46,995 bases of DNA from an uncultured Clostridium sp. (GCA_947653235.1 CANTGH010000011.1:1-46995); one strand, 5' to 3'; counted from the stretch's first letter, positions 18,217 to 26,729 are shown. Notes: generated by a model not told the origin, from the letters alone. Program-made: numbers and translations.

Positions 18217-18504
18217 TTAATCCTCTCCTATTTCAACACCTTCTCCATCGTCTAGAAATTCTATCCCTTCAACTCCTGTCAAATCATAATCCTTACTATG
18301 ATGAATTCCGAAAAATTTAGTATAGGGATATTTTTTAAGCATATTCTTAAAATCACTCCAGCCATTTTGCCCATTTTTCTCCAACGTGTAGCCATTTATT
18401 GGCTTACAACTTCCATGATTTAATTCATAAACTGTTACTTTGAAATTGTCTGTTTGATAATCTTCCTCACAACAAATTCGGAATATCCAAAAAATGATCA
18501 ACAT
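18217..18504 (-). CDS. Small unknown protein, 95 residues
   Basis: No family is recognised. An N-terminal hydrophobic stretch (MLIIFWIFRICC) could be a short membrane anchor, and the C-terminus is strongly acidic. The frame is open between the thioredoxin and HD genes with gaps of only 21 and 1 bases, and its final codons carry the ribosome binding site of the HD gene, which supports a real coding sequence. Its own ribosome binding site (AGGAAAA) is weak, so the exact start is uncertain. Confidence 0.5.
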   Translation of the reverse strand: MLIIFWIFRICCEEDYQTDNFKVTVYELNHGSCKPINGYTLEKNGQNGWSDFKNMLKKYPYTKFFGIHHSKDYDLTGVEGIEFLDDGEGVEIGED

Positions 18505-18525
18505 GAAAATGGGATTTTCCTACCT

Positions 18526-18960
18526 TTACTTCAACATCTCCAAAATCTCTTCTTTCCCAATCACTCCAACACTTCTTTTAGCTTCTTTTCCATTTTTCAT
18601 AACGACAAGCGTTGGAATAGACATAATTCCATATTCTACTGCCAAATCTTGTGCTTCATCAATGTTCATTCGGCAAACTTTGACATCTTCTGTTTCCTTT
18701 GCCACTTGCTCAACAATCGGAGCAATCATTTTACATGGACCACACCAATCTGCATAAAAATCCACTAAAACAGTTTGATCGCTTTTTAAAACCTCCTCTT
18801 CAAAATTCTCACTTGAAATTTCTAAAACACTCATAATTTCCTCCTCATTTCTTTGATTTTGCGTTTGAAAATTTTCTTGTCTTTTCATCACGCCACTAAT
18901 TACAAACAATCCAATGATAAAAATAATCCCTAAAATAACAATGATAACTTTATTTTTCAC
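18526..18960 (-). CDS. Membrane-anchored thioredoxin
   Basis: 144 residues: an N-terminal transmembrane helix (about residues 4-24), a polar linker, then a complete thioredoxin domain with the redox motif WCGPC near residue 73 and the cis-proline loop SIPTL. It starts with GTG, and its AAAGGAGG site lies directly after the ccdA stop. The anchor would place the domain outside the membrane, where it could take electrons from CcdA and reduce extracytoplasmic disulfides. This is inferred from gene order and topology. Confidence 0.85.
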   Translation of the reverse strand: MKNKVIIVILGIIFIIGLFVISGVMKRQENFQTQNQRNEEEIMSVLEISSENFEEEVLKSDQTVLVDFYADWCGPCKMIAPIVEQVAKETEDVKVCRMNIDEAQDLAVEYGIMSIPTLVVMKNGKEAKRSVGVIGKEEILEMLK

Positions 18961-18970
18961 GTTTCCTCCT

Positions 18971-19607
18971 TTAAAAGAAAATCACATAAATTCCCATAAA
19001 AATCAAAATAGCACCTGAAATTTTCTTAATTTTTCCATAATTTTTCTTAATGACATCAAAAATTCCCTTGATTTTCTCCATCAATAAAACTGACAAAATA
19101 AACGGAATTCCTAGTCCAATCGAATAAATTATCATCAGCAAAATTCCTTTTGCAAGTTCCTGTCCGCTTGGCGATTAACAATAAAGCTGATCCCAGAAAA
19201 GTACCAATACAGGGTGTCCAGCTCACAGAAAACAACATTCCAAATAAAAAAGATTTTATGAAATTCAAATTTTCTGTATTAACTTTTCGGGTTTGCATTT
19301 TGTTCATAAATTTCAAATTCAACAACTCCATGTAATTTAAACCAAACAAAACAATCACCATTCCCAAAATCAACTTGAGATATTTCATATGACTACTGAC
19401 CAATTTTCCAAGCTGGCTTGCAAACACCGCCAAAAGCACAAATACGACCGTAAATCCCAAAACAAATCCAATCGCATTGACAACCGCTCGATAGGATTTT
19501 TCCTCATTTTTTCCTGCAAAATAAGCCATGTAAATCGGTATCATCGGCAACAAACAAGGTGATATAAAACTAGCAATTCCTTCTAAAAACGTAAATAAAT
19601 ATTCCAT
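18971..19607 (-). CDS. ccdA: CcdA/DsbD-type thiol-disulfide transmembrane protein, +1 frameshift at CGG
   Basis: A polytopic membrane protein that carries electrons across the membrane to thioredoxin-like partners; such a partner is the next gene. The first frame has the FISPCLLPMIP motif in helix 1 and SVSWTPCIGTFLGSALL, the two redox cysteines. It then turns to nonsense after codon 148 (CGG, 19164-19166) and stops at 19056. Moving +1 there gives ELAKGILLMIIYSIGLGIPF, more membrane helices and a natural C-terminus ending at 18971, 211 residues in all. The span is 3n+1 bases. The restored end lies 10 bases before the thioredoxin start with its ribosome binding site, as expected for an intact operon. 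There is no other in-phase CGG in the gene. Confidence 0.88.
19163..19166 (-). other. +1 frameshift site CGG A in ccdA
   Basis: In-phase codons on the minus strand are AAG CGG ACA GGA, and the restored frame continues CAG GAA CTT GCA. CGGA is read as one residue, or C is skipped and GGA is read as glycine. Confidence 0.78.
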
Positions 19608-19708
19608 TTTAACCTCTTTTTTATAATTAGCAAATCTTTTAATTGTATTCCTATTTTATCATAAAAATAAAATATTAACAACTATTTTTTATGAGATAAA
19701 TTTAAGAA

Positions 19709-19745
19709 AAAATCAGTTGTCAATTTTTTCTTGACAACTGATTTT
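19709..19745. repeat. Hairpin repeat, copy 1 (divergent intergenic)
   Basis: AAAATCAGTTGTCAA and its complement surround the loop TTTTTTC. It lies between the divergent starts of ccdA and the 19917 gene, so it is not downstream of any gene. A reverse-complement copy with the same loop is at 21336-21374. Confidence 0.65.
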
Positions 19746-19818
19746 GAACAATTAAGGAATCCTTAATCGTTCAATTTTCCTTCTAACCAAAATATTTCTC
19801 CTTTTTTCATAAAAACAC

Positions 19819-19847
19819 TTGCAAAATTATGTAAAATATGATAAATT
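19819..19847 (+). promoter_or_regulatory. Promoter of the 19917-20405 gene
   Basis: TTGCAA (19819-19824), a 17-base spacer with TTATGTAAAATATG, and TAAATT (19842-19847). It is weaker than the related promoters of the other small genes but has the same spacer string. Confidence 0.45.
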
Positions 19848-19916
19848 TTCTTTGTTGTAAAATTGAACGAAAGTGTGGTTCAATAGAATATTTTCTATTT
19901 TTGAAAGGAGAACACT

Positions 19917-20405
19917 ATGAAAAATTTCAACGAAAGATTTACACCAGAAACTCTTCGGAATCTGCAGGGCGCTTACATTTTTAATTCACCCAATCAGACT
20001 TGCGACGCCATTATCCCTTATAATGGTATGCCATTAACCATCGAAAATTTTGCACTTCTCATACCAGCAGAGAACAAACTTTTTACCGCCGATGATTTTC
20101 GATGGTACGATGACACATCTGAAAACATCGATTTGGATTTTGCTTTTGAGGTTGAAAATAGCTACTTCGACTATCTTTCTCGTTACGAGATACCAGAAGA
20201 AGTAAACTTTCTGCTTGATAGTGTAATCTGTACAAAATTCGCTCTGAAGCATTTGAATGAAGAAAAACTCACCGATGCAATCTCTGCATTTCAAAAGGCT
20301 TCTAATACGTTCGAAAAACTTCGTATTGCCAGAGAGGCTTTGGCACCGAGTAAGGCAGCTTCCATTATTTCTACTATTCTGGAAGAAATGAAAAAATCAG
20401 TTTAA
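19917..20405 (+). CDS. Unknown protein, 162 residues (in-phase CGG codon)
   Basis: No family is recognised. It is acidic and soluble, and the C-terminal 60 residues are predicted helices (KFALKHLNEEKLTDAISAF) resembling a TPR-like helix pair. GAAAGGAGA precedes the ATG by seven bases. Codon 14 is CGG (19956-19958) in the context CTT CGG A, almost the same as the frameshift site in the phosphoglucomutase fusion (CTT CGG T), yet here the frame continues unshifted for 148 codons. It ends at a strong bidirectional terminator. Confidence 0.6.
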   Translation: MKNFNERFTPETLRNLQGAYIFNSPNQTCDAIIPYNGMPLTIENFALLIPAENKLFTADDFRWYDDTSENIDLDFAFEVENSYFDYLSRYEIPEEVNFLLDSVICTKFALKHLNEEKLTDAISAFQKASNTFEKLRIAREALAPSKAASIISTILEEMKKSV

Positions 20406-20414
20406 ACTGCACTA

Positions 20415-20442
20415 AAAAAAGGCTCGTCTTCGAGCCTTTTTT
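20415..20442. terminator. Strong bidirectional terminator
   Basis: AAAAAAGGCTCG, loop TCTT, CGAGCCTTTTTT, between convergent genes. It has a GC stem with A and T tracts on the two sides. Confidence 0.88.
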
Positions 20443-21174
20443 CTATTTCACAATTTGTTCCATTCTTCCATAAACTAAGTTTGTCCAATTTGGATTAACT
20501 GGGCAAAATCTCGTTCTGACAGCAGACAACGTTTTTCCATAATAAAATCTACCACCTTCGGATAAATAATTTCGATGAAGCGTATTAGCAGCTTTTTCCA
20601 AACCTTCCTGTACAGTTGCAAACTGCAACAAAGATCCTCCAGACCCCATCAAACTAATATAATTATGCGTTCTACGATGATTTCCAGCAATATTCCAACC
20701 CGATTCAGCTGAAATCAAGCCACAGAAAAAGATTTCATTTAATTGATATTTTTCACAAATATCATAAATTAGTCCCGCATTTTCCTCAAAAAAACCAGAA
20801 GTATCTGCCCTAACTCCTGCCATCAAGGTAATGAAATCTTCTCTTGAAACATTACATCTGACCGTTAAATCCATATCTTTTGCAATCTTAATTTCTTCAA
20901 TGGTACCATACATTTCACGTTGACGTGCTTTGGCATATCTGGAAACCACTTCTTCGCTAGCCACTTCTCTTCTCGGCGTATACGCTGCTATAATAGTTCC
21001 TGAATCCAAAACCTTTTTCTCTGGAAGTTCTGTTTTTTCTTCTGGCATTAGCTTTGCTATTTGTTCATCCACTTGTCCAATATTCAAAGTGCCTATCACA
21101 CTTCCCATTATGAGCAATAGCAAAGGTACGATTATCAATAGTTTTAGACTTTTGATACTTCTTTTGTTTTCCAT
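20443..21174 (-). CDS. Secreted or membrane-anchored lysozyme-like (glucosaminidase-type) protein
   Basis: 243 residues with an N-terminal membrane anchor or signal (about 9-30), a charged linker, then a lysozyme-fold region from about residue 135. The AESGWNIAG segment carries the likely catalytic glutamate, followed by GSGGSLLQFATVQEGLEKAAN and the late YYGKTL...FCPVNPNWT stretch, which resembles glycoside hydrolase family 73 or similar murein hydrolases. It would act on peptidoglycan outside the membrane. AAAGGAG precedes the ATG. No in-phase CGG was seen. The precise enzymatic class is uncertain. Confidence 0.68.
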   Translation of the reverse strand: MENKRSIKSLKLLIIVPLLLLIMGSVIGTLNIGQVDEQIAKLMPEEKTELPEKKVLDSGTIIAAYTPRREVASEEVVSRYAKARQREMYGTIEEIKIAKDMDLTVRCNVSREDFITLMAGVRADTSGFFEENAGLIYDICEKYQLNEIFFCGLISAESGWNIAGNHRRTHNYISLMGSGGSLLQFATVQEGLEKAANTLHRNYLSEGGRFYYGKTLSAVRTRFCPVNPNWTNLVYGRMEQIVK

Positions 21175-21335
21175 ATTTTCTCCTTTTTTCTTAGTAGGAT
21201 TTTAGTATATCATGAAAATTTGAAGAAGTCAAATTTTTGCCTTTATGTAAAACCATTAAAATCCTTGATACATCTACAATTGCTCACTATAACATTTACC
21301 TTTTATTTTTAGAAAAATAGGATAGAATAAATTCA

Positions 21336-21374
21336 AAAAATCAGTTGTCAAGAAAAAATTGACAACTGATTTTT
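21336..21374. repeat. Hairpin repeat, copy 2 (divergent intergenic)
   Basis: AAAAATCAGTTGTCAA, loop GAAAAAA and the complementary arm. It is the reverse complement of the 19709-19745 hairpin, loop included, and again lies between divergent gene starts (20443-21174 and 21453-21890). Confidence 0.65.
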
Positions 21375-21395
21375 TAATAAATTTTACACAAAAAA

Positions 21396-21424
21396 TTGAC
21401 ATTTTATGTAAATTGTGCTATAAT
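21396..21424 (+). promoter_or_regulatory. Sigma-A promoter of the tandem HTH regulator gene
   Basis: TTGACA (21396-21401), a 17-base spacer containing TTATGTAAAT, and TATAAT (21419-21424). The ATG follows 28 bases later. Confidence 0.8.
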
Positions 21425-21452
21425 ATAGGTATTAAAATTTTAGGAGGCATTC

Positions 21453-21890
21453 ATGGAAAAAACACTTGGACAAATTGTCAGAGAAAATCGGCTTGCTTTA
21501 GAGCTTCATCGTAAAGATTTTGCTTATGAATTGGGAATCTCCCGCAATCAATTATACCTCATTGAAAATGATAAGTTGAAAAACATTAGTTTCAGGATTC
21601 TGAAAATTCTGTCAGAACATCTGCCAGATTTTGATTTTGAGGAATACAAAAGTTCCCATGGCTATTATGCTTCATGTAATAGTGATACCCCCGGCAACCT
21701 TATAAAAACAGCTCGTATCAAAGCTAATCTTTCACAATCAGAAGTAATAAGGGAATGTGAGCTTGGTCAAAATGAGCTGTACTTACTTGAGAATGATAAG
21801 ATCGAACAGCCTCATCTTTCTACTTTAGAAAAATTAAATACTGTACTCGATATCAATCTTAAGGAGCTAAAGACATTATATGGATATTAA
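21453..21890 (+). CDS. Tandem XRE-type helix-turn-helix regulator (in-phase CGG codon)
   Basis: 145 residues made of two Cro/C1-type DNA-binding domains: LGQIVRENRLALELHRKDFA with ISRNQLYLIEND (about 5-45), and LIKTARIKANLSQSEVIREC with QNELYLLEND (about 82-120). Two HTH domains in one short chain would let a monomer act like a dimer. AGGAGG precedes the ATG. Codon 13 is CGG (21489-21491), where XRE proteins often have Arg (the RLA stretch), so in-frame arginine decoding is sensible here; a +1 shift would stop after three codons. The target is unknown; the repeated promoter spacer string is one candidate. Confidence 0.75.
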   Translation: MEKTLGQIVRENRLALELHRKDFAYELGISRNQLYLIENDKLKNISFRILKILSEHLPDFDFEEYKSSHGYYASCNSDTPGNLIKTARIKANLSQSEVIRECELGQNELYLLENDKIEQPHLSTLEKLNTVLDINLKELKTLYGY

Positions 21891-21905
21891 GTTTTTCCAG
21901 AAATC

Positions 21906-21944
21906 AAAAAGCATGATTGAATTCTTCATTCAACCATGCTTTTT
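21906..21944. terminator. Bidirectional terminator between the HTH gene and the SOD gene
   Basis: AAAAAGCATG and CATGCTTTTT outer arms with TTGAAT/ATTCAA inner arms. It serves two convergent genes. Confidence 0.8.
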
Positions 21945-21956
21945 CCTATTTATCTA

Positions 21957-22556
21957 TTAGCAATTTTCAAAAACTTTTTCAAATCTCCTACTTACTTCCT
22001 CCCAATTCACAATATTCCAAAATGAACCTACATATTCCGCACGATTTGCCTTATATTGCAAAAAATAAGAATGTTCCCACATATCAAGCACTAGCAAAGG
22101 TTTACACCCCCAAAGTGTCAAATTTTGATGTTTTTCACATTGCAGAATTTGCAATTTTTTCCACTTCGGAACCCACACAAGTAAATTCCACCCAGAAGCC
22201 TCAACTACTTTGCTACTTGCTATAAACTGACTTTTAAACGTTGAAAAAGATTGAAAATCCTGATTGATTTGATGCATTAATCTTTCACTTGGTCTACTTT
22301 GCCTAGCTGGTGCCATATTTTGAAAAAATAATTCATGCAATATCACTCCTGAGCCTTGAAATGCCAGCTCCTTTTCTAAACATTTTATATTTTCAAAATC
22401 ATTACTTTTTCTTGCTAGTTTTAATTTTTCTTCTGTTTTATTGGTATTTTCAACATAATTCGTATATAAAATATTGTAATGAATTTCCAAAGTTTCTTGA
22501 CTATAAAACGGCTCTAAACTATTTAAACTATATGGTAAATCGATTTTTTGTAACAT
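21957..22556 (-). CDS. Iron/manganese superoxide dismutase
   Basis: 199 residues. The metal ligands are visible: H in LEIHYNILYTNYV (near 27), H in VILHELFFQ (near 75), and D and H in LDMWEHSYFLQY near the C-terminus. GWNLLVW and the AEYVGSFWNIVNW segment are family typical. It disproportionates superoxide in the cytoplasm. Some usually conserved positions differ, for example LQYKANRAEYVG in place of the common YLQYQNNRPDYV form, so it belongs to a divergent clostridial branch. It is a single gene with its own terminator. Confidence 0.85.
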   Translation of the reverse strand: MLQKIDLPYSLNSLEPFYSQETLEIHYNILYTNYVENTNKTEEKLKLARKSNDFENIKCLEKELAFQGSGVILHELFFQNMAPARQSRPSERLMHQINQDFQSFSTFKSQFIASSKVVEASGWNLLVWVPKWKKLQILQCEKHQNLTLWGCKPLLVLDMWEHSYFLQYKANRAEYVGSFWNIVNWEEVSRRFEKVFENC

Positions 22557-22616
22557 AAAAATCCCCCTTTTTCATTATATTTGAAAAAAATCGCTTTATG
22601 TTTTATTTTTTATGAA

Positions 22617-22656
22617 AAAAGCATGACTCAAGTATTTTGACTTAAATCATGCTTTT
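22617..22656. terminator. Terminator of the pyrophosphorylase/mutase gene
   Basis: AAAAGCATGA and TCATGCTTTT arms, just beyond the minus-strand stop at 22663. The stem core GCATG is shared with the terminator at 21906-21944. Confidence 0.7.
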
Positions 22657-22662
22657 CTTTTT

Positions 22663-25630
22663 CTATTTTTCCGCCAATTCCATCATATCTTTCTTAAGCA
22701 TAGCAAGCTGTTTATCTGATTCTTCCATCGTCTTTCCTTTGGTCCCCATATAGAATTTAATTTTTGGCTCAGTTCCAGAAGGTCTTACACAACACCAAAC
22801 ATCATTTTCCATTGCATAATATAATACATTTGAAATTGGAAGTGTTGTTTTGGTTTCTTTTCCAGTTTCCGTCTCTTTAATCACTCCAGTTTTATAGTCT
22901 CTAATCTCAAGGACTTTGTAACCACCCAGATTTTTCGGTGGATTGCTTCGGATTTCTTCCATAATTTCTTTGATTTTAGCAGCTCCATCAGCTCCTTTTA
23001 ACGTAATCGGAACTGTCTCTTCGCGATAATAACCATATTTTTCATAAATCTTCATCATTTGATCCCACAAGGTTAAACCTTGTTTTTTATAAAAAGCGGC
23101 AGCTTCGCAAAGCATCATAACAGCTGTAATTCCGTCTTTATCTCTAGCATGCGTTCCCACTAAACAACCATAACTTTCTTCAAAGCCAAATACATAATTA
23201 TATTTACCACTTGCCTCAAAATTTCGAATTTGTTCCCCAATAAATTTGAAACCTGTAAAAGTTTCTACAAAATGCATGTCATATTCTTTGGCAATGGCAC
23301 CTGCCAAATTCGAAGACACAATCGTTGATACAAACGCTGGATTTTTCGGCATCAAACCTTTTTCTTTTCTTTGTGATAACACATATTCTGCAATTAACAA
23401 GGCTGACATATTTCCTGAAAATGTCACATACTCGCCAGTTTTGGAATCTTTGGAGAAAACCCCCAAACGATCTGCATCTGGGTCAGTTGCAAGAACTACA
23501 TCTGCGTCCACTTTTTTGGCTAATTTTAAAGCCAAATCAAACGCTTTTGGATCTTCTGGGTTCGGATATTCTACTGTTGGGAAATTTCCATTTGGCAATT
23601 CTTGTTCTGGCACCACATAAACATTCGTAAAACCTAAATCCTCTAAAACCTTTTGTACAGGCTTATTTCCCGTTCCGTGTAGTGGCGTATATACAATATT
23701 CAAATCCTTTTCCACTTCTTTAATGATTTCTGGATTTAACACTTGTTTTTTAATCGCATTTAGATACAATTTATCCATCGCACTTCCGATGATATTGTAT
23801 AATCCTGTATTTTGTGCCTCTTCATAACTAATTTTCTTAACTAAGGAATAATCGGTCACATTGTTAACTTCTTCGATGATTTCCTTATCTTTTGGTGCCA
23901 CAATTTGAGCACCATCTTCCCAATAAACTTTGTAACCATTGTATTCTGGTGGATTATGACTAGCTGTAATCATAATTCCTGCCATGCAACCGAAGTTCTC
24001 TTACCGCAAACGACAACTCTGGAACTGGTTTAATTTCATCAAAAATGTAAGTTTTAATGCCATTAGCATTCATACACAAAGCCGTCTCAATTGCAAATTC
24101 TCTTGACATTCTTCTGGAATCATAAGAAATCGCAACACCTCTATTTTCGCCACCTTCTCGAATGATGAAATTTGCCAAACCTTGTGTTGCCTTTGTGACA
24201 GTATAAACATTCATACGATTGGTTCCGTTTCCAATGACACCTCGTAATCCTGCTGTTCCGAATTCTAAATCTTTGTAAAAACGATCTTTGATTTCTTCTT
24301 CATCACCTGCAATCAATAATAATTCATGACGCGTTTCTTCGTCAAAAACTGGATTGGTACACCATTCACTGTATTTTTTCATGTAATTTAATTTGGAGAA
24401 AAAATCGGTATACAATTTTCTGGCTGTTTCTGGACTGTCAGCGCCTTCTGCATTTTTGATGGGTGCAAATTCTTCTTCTCTTTTGACACGTAACGTTAAA
24501 ACATTGCTCAACATTTCAAAAGCGTCAAATATAAACATTTCAAATTTATAGGCATTGGGTTGGTCTGCAACAATAAGTTTTCCTTCTGTATCAATATAAT
24601 TCGCCTTTTTAAGTGCTGTGTGATATGGCAAACTTAAATCCATAACTTTTTCCAAAGCTTTAATGTTAAATAATTGCATAATAGCATTAGCATCGCCATA
24701 CACCAACGAACCGTAATCATCTCTCATGTTGGCCATTTCGCTGGATATTTCAGTATATTCAATGACACCAACTTTTCCGTTTTTCTTACAAATGACACCA
24801 ACTTTTTCTTTTGGATCAATTTTTTCAACGGATTTTACAGCACTAAAAACTTTGTTGGAAATCGACATTCCAATCAACAATGGGTCAACTAAATTAGCTA
24901 AAATATTGTCTACACCACTAATGAAAATCCATTCAATGCCATTTTCTTTCATCTCATGAATGACATTGCTTCTTTCCATCGATTGAAGTGTTCCACCATG
25001 CCCATTTGCCGCCTCTTTGATTCCACCGTTTTCGTTTAATAAAATTTTCCCATTCAAATCAAGCATTGGCAATTGACCTTGTTTGAAAAAATGAACTGCT
25101 TCTTTCGGATAACCAAAATAGTTGTGCTCTTCAAAAAATTGAATGGTCTGATCGTTGTTTTCCTCACTTGTCATCAGGTACCATGGAATAATGGTTTCAT
25201 ATTTGAACATAGCTTTTTTGATGCCTTCGCATAATAACTCAAAAATGGATTTTTGCGAATCGAGCCCCAAATCGAACGTTCCTTTTGGCCCTTTATGACC
25301 AAGCCTTGTTCCTTGCCCACCAGCCATAGTAACAACTGCATATTTCCCTTTTCGAATCGCTTCGATTCCTTTTTGCTCATACATATTTTTTTCAGCTGAT
25401 GTGAGTTTTGCCTTTTCCACATATTCTACTGGCTCAATGATTTCTTTTTTCAAGTCTGCGACTTTGTTGGCATTTTGGTATAAATGGTTCATTAGGTCAA
25501 AATCGATGTTTTCAATTTTATTTAATAGTTGATTTTGTTGTTCTTCATTCATTTTATCATAAAACATAAGCAAATGTTGTTGCCCATATTTTTCTAATTT
25601 TTCTTTAATTTGTGCAAGTCTATCCCCCAT
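22663..25630 (-). CDS. Fused UDP-sugar pyrophosphorylase and phosphoglucomutase, +1 frameshift at CGG
   Basis: 988 residues once the shift is applied. Residues 1 to about 410 are a UDPGP-type nucleotidyltransferase (AGGQGTRLGHKGPKG near 103, HGGTLQSME near 210, SGVDNILA). The remainder is a phosphohexomutase: FGTAGLRG, the phosphoserine loop TASHNP, the metal loop TDPDADR, GFEESYG and RPSGTEPKIKFY. Together they would convert hexose 6-phosphate through the 1-phosphate to a UDP-sugar. The first frame stops at 23960-23962, eleven codons after CGG (codon 547, 23990-23992). A +1 shift there joins it to CMAGIMITASHNP with no loss or gain of domain sequence. The break falls eight residues before the catalytic serine. 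CGG is in phase nowhere else in about 990 codons. Confidence 0.88.
23989..23992 (-). other. +1 frameshift site CGG T in the pyrophosphorylase/mutase gene
   Basis: Minus-strand in-phase codons are GAA CTT CGG TTG CAT, and the restored frame continues TGC ATG GCA GGA. CGGT is read as one residue, or C is skipped and GGT is read as glycine, which fits the ELGC-type sequence common at this place in mutases (from memory). Confidence 0.8.
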
Positions 25631-25696
25631 TTCACAGTCTCCTTTCTCAAGATACTTTCATCCGTTTTTTATATTTTATACGATAGTATATATTTC

Positions 25697-25725
25697 ATTC
25701 TATACTATTTTATTTTAGAAGTCAA
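25697..25725 (-). promoter_or_regulatory. Sigma-A promoter of the pyrophosphorylase/mutase gene
   Basis: Minus-strand TTGACT (25720-25725), a 17-base spacer and TAGAAT (25697-25702), about 65 bases before the start codon. Confidence 0.6.
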
Positions 25726-25736
25726 CTGTTGTTTTT

Positions 25737-25978
25737 TTGACAAATCATAAAAATGTAGTATACTGTAATTAACTTATAAGTTAAAAAACTTTAAGCATCA
25801 AAAAATCGCCTCCTTTCCTCCTTGAGCAAAGGATAGCGCTATTATATCTTAACATTCTTACTTTTCAACATAATTTTTAAGAAAATACAACTGTTTGAAT
25901 ATATTTTTACTAGGGGCTGTAAAAAAGTCTATTAGAAAAATAAGATTTGATTACTTACTTTAACTTAAATCTTATTTT
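25737..25978 (+). ncRNA. Candidate small RNA with an anti-Shine-Dalgarno-like tract
   Basis: TTGACA (25737-25742), a 16-base spacer and TATACT (25759-25764) form a good plus-strand promoter with no credible protein gene after it. The predicted transcript holds CCTCCTTTCCTCCTT (25809-25823), much like the 16S rRNA 3' tail, and could end at the hairpin AAAATAAGATTT/AAATCTTATTTT (25937-25978). The same bases read on the minus strand give two strong Shine-Dalgarno sequences followed by only a five-codon ORF. It could instead be a remnant leader. This stretch between 25631 and 26252 has no supported protein gene. Confidence 0.3.
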
Positions 25979-25992
25979 GCTTTATTTTCATC

Positions 25993-26019
25993 GAACTTGT
26001 GCATTTTTTGCACAAGTTC
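25993..26019. repeat. Perfect hairpin in the 25.6-26.2 kb intergenic region
   Basis: GAACTTGTGCA, loop of five T, TGCACAAGTTC. No gene ends nearby on the plus strand. It follows a GGGGCTGTAAAAAAGTCT string (25914-25931) that resembles an insertion-sequence terminus, so this may be the scar of a lost mobile element. Confidence 0.4.
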
Positions 26020-26252
26020 AGAGAATACCGTACGAGAAGGGTTACAAGGATTTTTGGTAATAGAAAAAACGAAAAATGAAGACACAAAAAACTTAAATAA
26101 ATTACGATCGCTTTTTCTGTCCCATTTTTCTCGACCTCCATCCCTCAAACTGCTTCTATTTCTGTGTATATTTTGGTATAAAATGTCTCAGGCAAAAAAT
26201 TACCAATTTATACTGAAAGTATTATAACTCATTTTTTTCTATTTTTTCAAGA

Positions 26253-26729
26253 TTACAACATAACTTCTCTACCAATTTTTCTCACATACCCCGTAAAAAC
26301 TTCCTCTGGAAGTTTTTCTCCTGATGTATTAACAACTTTATCATGATAATCCAAAATCTCTTGCAAATTTTCACTTCCTTGCATCATTTCATAGCAATTT
26401 AATATAGCACAATCTTCATTTCGACTTTCAATTATTTGATTGGCTTCTTTCATAAATTCTTCCGAACCGCTTACTAAAATCAGTTTATCTTTGATATCAC
26501 ATTCATATAAATATTTCAAATTTTTGCTTTCCCAATTTACGTTTAACAAATCTTTTCCCTTTTTTCCTTGAATTTTCTCAATTACTTTTTTCGCGCCTCT
26601 ACTCATATCTGTTTCCAAAATTGTTATTACTTTTGTAGCTTCATTAATTCTTTTGTTTATATATGGTAAAAGCATTGTAATCAAATGAATATCATTTACG
26701 TAAAAACAACATAATCTTTCTTTATTCAT
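26253..26729 (-). CDS. Unknown protein, 158 residues
   Basis: The start is placed at ATG 26729, which has a strong GGAGGT eight bases upstream; an earlier in-frame ATG lacks one. The protein is a soluble alpha/beta chain with FYVNDIHLITMLLPYINKR near the start and LILVSGSEEFM in the middle. That pattern recalls MEDS-type sensory domains or RecA-like folds without a Walker motif, but I cannot assign it. No partner gene adjoins it on the same strand. No in-phase CGG was seen. Confidence 0.6.
   Translation of the reverse strand: MNKERLCCFYVNDIHLITMLLPYINKRINEATKVITILETDMSRGAKKVIEKIQGKKGKDLLNVNWESKNLKYLYECDIKDKLILVSGSEEFMKEANQIIESRNEDCAILNCYEMMQGSENLQEILDYHDKVVNTSGEKLPEEVFTGYVRKIGREVML

Noticed and set aside
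21917..25422. Antisense open frames opposite the superoxide dismutase and mutase genes
   Set aside because: They are shadows of well-supported genes and lack ribosome binding sites.
22663..25630. Two separate adjacent genes, a pyrophosphorylase and a mutase fragment
   Set aside because: The first frame already contains the N-terminal 150 residues of the mutase, and the second lacks its own ribosome binding site and start; together they form one continuous protein.
25997..26227. Protein gene of 76 residues
   Set aside because: It has no ribosome binding site, starts inside a hairpin, has low-complexity composition and no family resemblance.
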